Source: Bradyrhizobium uaiense (GTDB lineage: Bacteria > Pseudomonadota > Alphaproteobacteria > Rhizobiales > Xanthobacteraceae). From it: 64,000 nucleotides of DNA. Shown one piece after another: positions 58,626-64,000 of the stretch (position 1 is its first letter; every line of letters begins with the position of its first letter). The notes below the pieces were generated by a model. That model did not search any database. It had not been told where the DNA came from and worked only from the letters and a program-made list of their open reading frames with translations. Location: positions 1 through 64,000 of the forward strand of contig NZ_VKHP01000006.1 of NCBI RefSeq assembly GCF_010811875.1. Direction: 5' to 3'. The position numbers and the translations under genes were made by a program.

Positions 58626-59473
58626 TGACGCAATCTTCGCAAAAGACCACAACGCAGAGCCAGACGAGCCCATGGGCCGCGGCGATGCCGACGGTCAATG
58701 GGCTGTTGAGCGGCGTCAACAATCTTCTTCCGAATACCGGCGTTACCTCAAATGAGCGGGGCGCTATTGACCAACTGACGAGCATGGGGAATGCGGGCAA
58801 TCCCTACGCAAGCGGCACCTCCGGAGCTGTGAACAACCTGCTATCGGGCGGCAACGCGACAGCCCAGAACGGCGCGTTGACCGACAATCTGGCCAGCTAC
58901 CGAGCCGGCATGACGCCGTACACCGACCCGAACTATTCGACGATCAACACGCCTGCAGTGCAGGCCGCTCTCCATCAGGTGCAGGATGACGTCACCAACC
59001 AGGTGAACGGCCAGTTCGCCGCGGCCGGCCGATTTGGCTCGGGCATGAACACGCAAACGCTGGGGCGCGGCATCGCCCAGGGAGAGGCGCCGATCATCCT
59101 GAACCAGGCCAATCTCGACACCGCGACGCGGACAGGAGCGCTCAACTCGCTCTATGGCGCGGGCAACACCACATCCAACGCGATCTCTGGCAACAACCAG
59201 ACCGCCAACGCCAACACCCAGGCCGGCGTCAATTCGGTCGGGACGGCGCTCACTAACAGCACGTGGGGGCCTCAAACGGCGCTGTCCGCGTCCGAACTCG
59301 AGCAGAGCTTGCCGGCCTCCAATCTCGGGCTGCTCGCGCAGATGGGCATTCCACTGGCGGGCCTTGGCACGACCTCTAACGGAACGTCAAACACCACGGC
59401 CAATATGAGCCCCATGCAGGCAACAATCGGGCTACTTGGTGGTCTCGGCAAACTGTTCGGTGGCGGTGCTTAA
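58625..59473 (+). CDS. Internal virion / DNA-ejection protein
   Basis: 282 residues from the ATG at 58625. Asn/Gly/Ser/Thr-rich N-terminal part with repeated NLL and GNA motifs (GLLSGVNNLLPNTGVTSNER), then VQDDVTNQVNGQFAAAGRFG and hydrophobic end (LGLLAQMGIPLAGLG, GLLGGLGKLFGGGA). The arrangement fits ejection proteins placed before the large internal virion proteins of podoviruses. Confidence 0.65.
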   Translation: MTQSSQKTTTQSQTSPWAAAMPTVNGLLSGVNNLLPNTGVTSNERGAIDQLTSMGNAGNPYASGTSGAVNNLLSGGNATAQNGALTDNLASYRAGMTPYTDPNYSTINTPAVQAALHQVQDDVTNQVNGQFAAAGRFGSGMNTQTLGRGIAQGEAPIILNQANLDTATRTGALNSLYGAGNTTSNAISGNNQTANANTQAGVNSVGTALTNSTWGPQTALSASELEQSLPASNLGLLAQMGIPLAGLGTTSNGTSNTTANMSPMQATIGLLGGLGKLFGGGA

Positions 59474-61006
59474 ATGGGACTTCTTGACGCGATCTTTCCG
59501 GCTTCCGACGGCGGCGGTCTCCTCGATTTCTTGAAGCGCAGCGCCGACATGCAACCGATGAATTCGGGCCTCGCCTCCGATCAGGCGCAGTATGGCGCGC
59601 CGCAGATACCTGCCGCGGCGGCAATGCCCCCGTCTTTTACGCAGCCGCAAGCACCAATCTCTGCGACATCTCAGCCTCCGATTGTTGGGCCGAGCCCTGT
59701 TATCCCAGCCGCAGCGCCTGCGGCTTCCTCAGCGATGCCGTCCCCGCCTACTATAGCGCCGATGCAGTCGCAGACTTCGTCGCCCCTCTCAGGGTTCGGC
59801 GGGAACCTTGTCGCAGGGTTGCAGAACTTTGCGCACGCAAAGGGCTTGTTGCCGGCGCTGGCCGACGGCGCGACGGGTCTTATCACCGGGCAGCGCACGG
59901 ACCCGGTTGGCATTTTGGCGCAGTCGTCAAATCTAACGGCGCGCGCGCTGATCGCGAAGAACGTTGACCCGCAAGTGGCATATGCAGCCGTGCAGCCGGG
60001 TAACACCGAGCTGCTGAAGCAGCTTGTCGATTCGAACTTCGGGCCGGGCCAGTTTTCATCCGCCGGCGAAGGGCACGTTCTTAACAACAAGACGGGCGCG
60101 ATCACGAAGGGCTATGAACCCGACGATAAGACGCCTCAGAGCGTGCTGGAGTATCAGTATTACCTCAAGAGCCTCCCGCAAGGGCAGGCGCCGATGGACT
60201 ATGCGACGTTCTCGACGCAGAAGGCGCGCGCCGGCGCGACCAACATCAATAACAGCGTCGATATGAACAGCGGTCAGACCTATGACCATCAGCTCGTCGA
60301 GGGGCTCGGCAAGGCGCATGCCGGCCTGGCGAACGGCGTTGAAGAGGCGCAGGCCCGCGCGCGCGACGTCGCCGCGATGCAGGGTGCGCTTGACGCGATC
60401 CAGCGCAACGGTGGCTCCACGGGCGGCCTCGGGCAACAGCAGGTGCTCGACCTCAAGAAGACCATCAATGCGGGCGCCAGCGCGCTCGGGCTCCAGCCGT
60501 TCAGCGAAGGCGATATTTCCGACAAGGAATTTCTCACCAAGTTCAACCGGCAGATGGCCGGCAACATGGCGAAGAGCTCGGTTGGCGGCCGCGTCACGAA
60601 TTTCGAGATGGGCAACTATCTCAAGGCAAACCCCGGTCTTGATATGAGCACGACCGGCAACCAGCGCTTGCTAGGCATCCAGGCTCAGATTGAGCAGCGG
60701 AACATTGCGGTCGGCAACGCCATCCGCGATGCGACGGCGCAGGCCATTTCGGGGGGCAAGAAAATTAACCCGGTTGAGGTGCAGAAGATCATCACCGATT
60801 ACGATGAGGCGCACCACATCAAGGACCCGGTCACGGGGCAGGATCTGACGCAAAGCTACGCGCTGCCGGAATTCCAGGGCTCGCCGACCAACAAGAGCAT
60901 GGCCGACGATCACGCGAAAAACCTCTCCAAGATGCATAAATCCGTCGGCGGCAAGACCTACTACACCGATGACGGCGGCAAGAGCTGGTATGTCGGGGAC
61001 AAGTGA
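59474..61006 (+). CDS. Internal virion / ejection-type protein
   Basis: 510 residues. A disordered Pro/Ala/Ser-rich region (residues 30-130) is followed by a long helical body (VEEAQARARDVAAMQGALDA, KSSVGGRVTNFEMGNYLKAN) and a basic end. Position and pattern suggest an internal virion protein that is ejected with the DNA. Abuts the previous gene. Confidence 0.6.
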   Translation: MGLLDAIFPASDGGGLLDFLKRSADMQPMNSGLASDQAQYGAPQIPAAAAMPPSFTQPQAPISATSQPPIVGPSPVIPAAAPAASSAMPSPPTIAPMQSQTSSPLSGFGGNLVAGLQNFAHAKGLLPALADGATGLITGQRTDPVGILAQSSNLTARALIAKNVDPQVAYAAVQPGNTELLKQLVDSNFGPGQFSSAGEGHVLNNKTGAITKGYEPDDKTPQSVLEYQYYLKSLPQGQAPMDYATFSTQKARAGATNINNSVDMNSGQTYDHQLVEGLGKAHAGLANGVEEAQARARDVAAMQGALDAIQRNGGSTGGLGQQQVLDLKKTINAGASALGLQPFSEGDISDKEFLTKFNRQMAGNMAKSSVGGRVTNFEMGNYLKANPGLDMSTTGNQRLLGIQAQIEQRNIAVGNAIRDATAQAISGGKKINPVEVQKIITDYDEAHHIKDPVTGQDLTQSYALPEFQGSPTNKSMADDHAKNLSKMHKSVGGKTYYTDDGGKSWYVGDK

Positions 61007-63084
61007 TGGCTGAGAGAGTTACCGATCCCGCCATCCTCGCGCAGCTCAACGGCGACACGGCGCAGCCGCAGAAGGTCACCGACCCGGAGACGCTCGCCGC
61101 GCTCAACTCCGACATGCATCCGGATGACGTCGGGCTGCTGCACTCGATTCGCTCGGCGCTCCAGACGGCGGACCCGTATGTGCGAGCAATCGCCAATGGC
61201 GCGACGCTTGGTCTCGCCGATCGCTTCGCCGCCAAGATGGATGACCTCACCGGCCGCAAGTCGGGTGGCTACGGCGCCAACCTCGCGGGTGAGCAGGCGC
61301 AGACCGAACATTTCGCCGAAGAGCATCCGATCGGCAACGCCGTCGCGAACGCCGGCGGCGCGATTGCTACGCTGCCGCTGATGCCGGTCGCGCGTGGCCT
61401 CCAAGGTGCAACGCTGGGTGCAAAGTCGCTTGTCGGCATGGCCGCTGGCGCGGGTATAGGGGGCCTTCAGGGCGCCTTCAGTTCAAAGGATCTGACTGAC
61501 ATCCCCCAAACCGTCGAAGGTGCTGGCTTTGGCGCGGTCGCGGGTGGCCTACTCGGCGGAGCAGTTCCTTCCGTTGGTCGCGGTGTTGGCGCCGGACTGA
61601 ATTGGTTAGCGGATACGGCGCGCTCGGTGCCGGGTATCTCGCGCAGCGCTGCGTCACATTTGCTTGAGGCAGTAGAGGCAGATGGCTTGCCGGCGCTCCA
61701 CGCGCGGTTGGATAGGCTTGGGCCCGATGCCACCTTGGCGGATGCCGGGCCGGCACTGCTCGGCAAAGCGCAGGGTGCATCCCTCAACAGCGACGAAGGG
61801 CGCTCGATCCTGCAAACCGCTCTCACGCGCCGCAATGAGGGCACCAACGCGCGCGTCATGTCCGACGTCAACCGGACGCTCGGGCCTGCGGAGGACCCTC
61901 AGACGGTCACCAACGCCATCCGTGCGCACCGAACGCAGGTTGACAACGCGGCCTATCCCGCGGCGCTCGGAAACGCGCCGGATGTGCAGACGGCGCCGAT
62001 CCTGACGCAGCTTGATCATGCCATTCCCCGGGCGGTCGGCATGGAGCGCCGCGCGCTGGAGAACCTGCGCGAAATGATGATGACGACCGAGCAGCGCCCG
62101 CGGCTCGACCCGTTTGGCCACCAGGAAGTCAACCCGCGCACCGGGCAACCGGTCTTTGACGAGGTGCCGGTTTCGCAGAATGACGCCGAGGTGCTGCACA
62201 AGGTCAAGCAGGAGCTGGATAACGTCATCCAATATGACGCCCCTGGCCTCGGCGTTCCGGCCGGCGCGCTCTCGCGCCAACAGGGTGTCTTGAGGTGGAT
62301 GCGCGGCCAGCTCAACCAGACGCTTGAAAACCAAGTGCCGGGCTATGCTGCAGCGAATCGAGCCTCTGCCGCACTCGCGAACCGCGCCGACGCGGTCGAG
62401 GCCGGAACGCAGTATCTTGGCTCGGGGAAAACTACGCCTTCACCGGAGCGCTTCGCGGCCGAGTTTGACCCGCTATCTCCGGGCGAAAAGATCGCCTTTG
62501 CGAAGGGCAGCCGTGGCAACATCGAGCGCGTTCTCGGTACCAAGGCGAACGATCTCGAGGCGCTCCGTGGTGAGCTCCAGGGCGAGGGCGGCTGGAATAC
62601 GGCGAAAATCGCGACCGTTCACGGGCAAGATGCTGCGGACGAACTCATGCAGTCCGTCGAGCGCAACCGCAAATTCCGGGACACCTATAACAAGGTGGTC
62701 GAAAACTCGCAGACCGCACAGCGCACCGCGGCGGCGCGCGCCATGAAGCCAGACCCGTCGAGCGAAACGCCCATTGTCAATCCGAACATGACAGTAGTGG
62801 GAGCTTTAGGTGCGGCTGGCAAGAAGTACGTGGCAGTCCCGCTCTGGAACGCGCTTACGCATACCGATCCGACGAAAAGCTACGGTGAGGTCGCGCGCAT
62901 CCTCTCGGCGCAAGGTCCTGAGGCGCGTGCTTATCTCAACGCGCTTGCGAACTACATCAACCGGCGTGCCGCCCTCTCTCCGAGCCTAAATCGGCTTGGA
63001 GATCAGGCGTCGTTGGCGTCGATGATTGCGGCCGGGCGCGGACTTCGTCAGCTCGGTCAATCGCCCGGGCAACAAGATAGATGA
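61006..63084 (+). CDS. Large internal virion / ejection protein
   Basis: 692 residues from the ATG at 61006 (overlaps the previous stop). It has an N-terminal part typical of such proteins (SIRSALQTADPYVRAIANGA, TLGLADRFAAKMDDLTG) and hydrophobic glycine-rich segments (GAGIGGLQGAFSS, GFGAVAGGLLGGAV) that could insert in a membrane. A long helical C-terminal half follows. Probably forms part of the trans-envelope channel during DNA ejection. Its 3' end is overlapped by an antisense small membrane gene. Confidence 0.65.
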   Translation: MAERVTDPAILAQLNGDTAQPQKVTDPETLAALNSDMHPDDVGLLHSIRSALQTADPYVRAIANGATLGLADRFAAKMDDLTGRKSGGYGANLAGEQAQTEHFAEEHPIGNAVANAGGAIATLPLMPVARGLQGATLGAKSLVGMAAGAGIGGLQGAFSSKDLTDIPQTVEGAGFGAVAGGLLGGAVPSVGRGVGAGLNWLADTARSVPGISRSAASHLLEAVEADGLPALHARLDRLGPDATLADAGPALLGKAQGASLNSDEGRSILQTALTRRNEGTNARVMSDVNRTLGPAEDPQTVTNAIRAHRTQVDNAAYPAALGNAPDVQTAPILTQLDHAIPRAVGMERRALENLREMMMTTEQRPRLDPFGHQEVNPRTGQPVFDEVPVSQNDAEVLHKVKQELDNVIQYDAPGLGVPAGALSRQQGVLRWMRGQLNQTLENQVPGYAAANRASAALANRADAVEAGTQYLGSGKTTPSPERFAAEFDPLSPGEKIAFAKGSRGNIERVLGTKANDLEALRGELQGEGGWNTAKIATVHGQDAADELMQSVERNRKFRDTYNKVVENSQTAQRTAAARAMKPDPSSETPIVNPNMTVVGALGAAGKKYVAVPLWNALTHTDPTKSYGEVARILSAQGPEARAYLNALANYINRRAALSPSLNRLGDQASLASMIAAGRGLRQLGQSPGQQDR

Positions 63085-63238
63085 TTGTGCATCCCATTGC
63101 GCCGATCAGGCCGAATACGGCGAGGCCGGACCATCCTAATGGTCGGAGCACGTCCTCAATCGAATGCAGGGCAGTCTTTAGCCCGAACATGATGGCGCCG
63201 AATATGACTATAGCTGCAACTTGAAGTAGGCGGACCAT
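62957..63238 (-). CDS. Antisense holin-like two-helix membrane protein
   Basis: 93 residues on the minus strand, from 63238. It has two hydrophobic helices (LLQVAAIVIFGAIMFGL, then LAVFGLIGAMGCTIIYLVA) and a basic, disordered C-terminus. Its first ~50 residues use the otherwise empty gap between the ejection protein and the lysozyme, where the sequence makes sense only on this strand. Its ATG overlaps the lysozyme ATG in CCATGG. Membrane topology and position beside the lysozyme suggest a class II holin, expressed from an opposite promoter. Confidence 0.5.
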   Translation of the reverse strand: MVRLLQVAAIVIFGAIMFGLKTALHSIEDVLRPLGWSGLAVFGLIGAMGCTIIYLVARAIDRADEVRARPQSSTPTTPDLQADLGSERGRHAG

Positions 63239-63977
63239 GGCAGCTACTTACCAGACCGATGATACCGCTGGCAATGTCCCGGCCGCCCCGCAGGACAACG
63301 GGCGCGCGGCATACACCTATTTCGTCAATCAGGGCCTGACGCCGGCCCAGGCCGCCGGCATCGTCGGCAATCTGCAGGGCGAATCGGGCCAGGGCTTGGA
63401 CCCGAATGCGATCAGCCGGGGTGACGGCCGCGACGGTAGCGATTCGATTGGTATAGGGCAGTGGAATAGCGGCCGGGCCGATGCGCTGCGGGCTTACGCG
63501 GCCTCGAAAGGCACGCCCTGGAACGATCTCAACACGCAATTGGAATTCCTGCACTCCGAGCTGAAGGGCCCCGAGAGCGCGGCCTATGCCGGGCTGACGG
63601 CCGCGCAGACGCCGGAACAGGCCGGCCAGGCCATGCTGGCCTTTGAGCGCCCGAAGGACTGGAACGTCCCCGGCGCCCATCCCGAGCGCGCCAGATATGC
63701 CGCGCGCGCCTTCGCCGCCTACGGGCCATCTGCTAGCACGACGCTAGCGCCACCATCCGCAACCCAACCGTCGCCGCAGCAGGCTCCCGTTCCTCCCGCG
63801 CCAGCGGCGCCGATTTTTGCTGGCGGCTCACCCGGCGCGAGCGTGCCGCAGCCTGCGCCGTTCGTCGACCCGCAGGTACAGGCGCCTCCGATCTTCTTCG
63901 CGCAGCGAAAACCAATCGATCTATCCGGCCTTCGCGCGGCTCTCGCGCGGGCTCCGATTTTCGCTAGCTCTCAGTGA
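63237..63977 (+). CDS. Phage tail-lysozyme-type endolysin
   Basis: 246 residues. The N-terminal ~155 residues match the phage tail lysozyme domain: AAYTYFVNQGLTPAQAAGIV, NLQGESGQGLDPNAISRGD with the catalytic-type Glu, and SIGIGQWNSGRADALRAYAA. The C-terminal 90 residues are Pro/Ala-rich and unstructured. No signal peptide. It would degrade host peptidoglycan during entry or lysis. A GCTAGC pair lies at 63732-63748 at the start of the disordered tail. Confidence 0.8.
   Translation: MAATYQTDDTAGNVPAAPQDNGRAAYTYFVNQGLTPAQAAGIVGNLQGESGQGLDPNAISRGDGRDGSDSIGIGQWNSGRADALRAYAASKGTPWNDLNTQLEFLHSELKGPESAAYAGLTAAQTPEQAGQAMLAFERPKDWNVPGAHPERARYAARAFAAYGPSASTTLAPPSATQPSPQQAPVPPAPAAPIFAGGSPGASVPQPAPFVDPQVQAPPIFFAQRKPIDLSGLRAALARAPIFASSQ
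63732..63748. repeat. GCTAGC pair at 11-bp spacing inside the lysozyme gene
   Basis: GCTAGC at 63732 and 63743, spacer ACGAC; encodes ASTTLA at the junction of the lysozyme domain and its Pro-rich tail. One further single GCTAGC lies at 63963 near the stop. Confidence 0.75.
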
Positions 63978-64000
63978 GGGTGCCGGCACGAAGGCCGCGC

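Overview
The window looks like a chromosomal segment of a GC-rich alphaproteobacterium of the Bradyrhizobium/Rhodopseudomonas type, carrying a prophage in its right half. Pointers to this group are the eno ... ftsB-pdhA-pdhB-pdhC-lpdA gene order, the split E1 pyruvate dehydrogenase with a lipoyl domain on the beta subunit, small DUF5076, DUF6481, DUF992 and MXKDX-repeat proteins, TRAP and Bug-type uptake genes, and interspersed palindromic repeats typical of these genomes. No rRNA, tRNA, CRISPR array or insertion sequence was seen.

Host part (1 to about 34.3 kb). It starts inside an MFS transporter gene. It continues with queF (queuosine), eno, a medium-chain oxidoreductase, ddl (peptidoglycan precursor), an FMN reductase and ftsB. 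The pyruvate dehydrogenase cluster follows at 6.9-12.9 kb (E1 alpha, E1 beta, DUF5076, E2, two tiny membrane proteins, E3). Next come a threonine synthase, a Bug-type solute-binding protein, a soluble lytic transglycosylase, an SMP-30 type lactonase and a translationally coupled TRAP transporter operon (dctPQM type, minus strand). From 22.6 to 30.7 kb lie many small exported or DNA/metal-binding proteins, and dgoK-dgoA for 2-keto-3-deoxygalactonate breakdown. A 1.1-kb stretch there (28.6-29.7 kb) has almost no coding capacity but holds two paralogous units, each a sigma-54-like promoter followed by about 75 nt ending in a strong hairpin. Two tandem GT87-type membrane glycosyltransferases close the host section.

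Prophage part (about 34.3 kb to beyond 64 kb). A leftward block holds the tyrosine integrase, an excisionase-like protein, a DUF1376 replication protein and an AlpA-type regulator. A control/replication region at 37.7-39.2 kb is rich in repeats and precedes a protein made almost only of the DnaA domain IV. The rightward block runs through DUF5681, a phage metallopeptidase, a series of overlapping tiny genes, a winged-helix protein, large terminase, a Tad2-like (DUF2829) protein, KTSC, a portal gene split in two around a HAD-like gene, scaffold, a DUF5309/SU10-type capsid, adaptor and stabilisation proteins, tail or decoration proteins, three internal virion/ejection-type proteins, an antisense holin-like gene and a tail-type lysozyme. 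The set suggests a short-tailed (podovirus-like) phage. No CI-like repressor was recognised and the right attachment site is outside the window.

The observations most worth following are: (1) arrays of the hexamer GNTAGC repeated every 11 bp at five prophage loci, two of them directly in front of start codons; (2) the portal split by a HAD-like gene; (3) the twin sigma-54-type small RNA units; (4) the phage DnaA-domain-IV protein next to phased TCGCGA repeats; (5) the Tad2-like anti-defence candidate.
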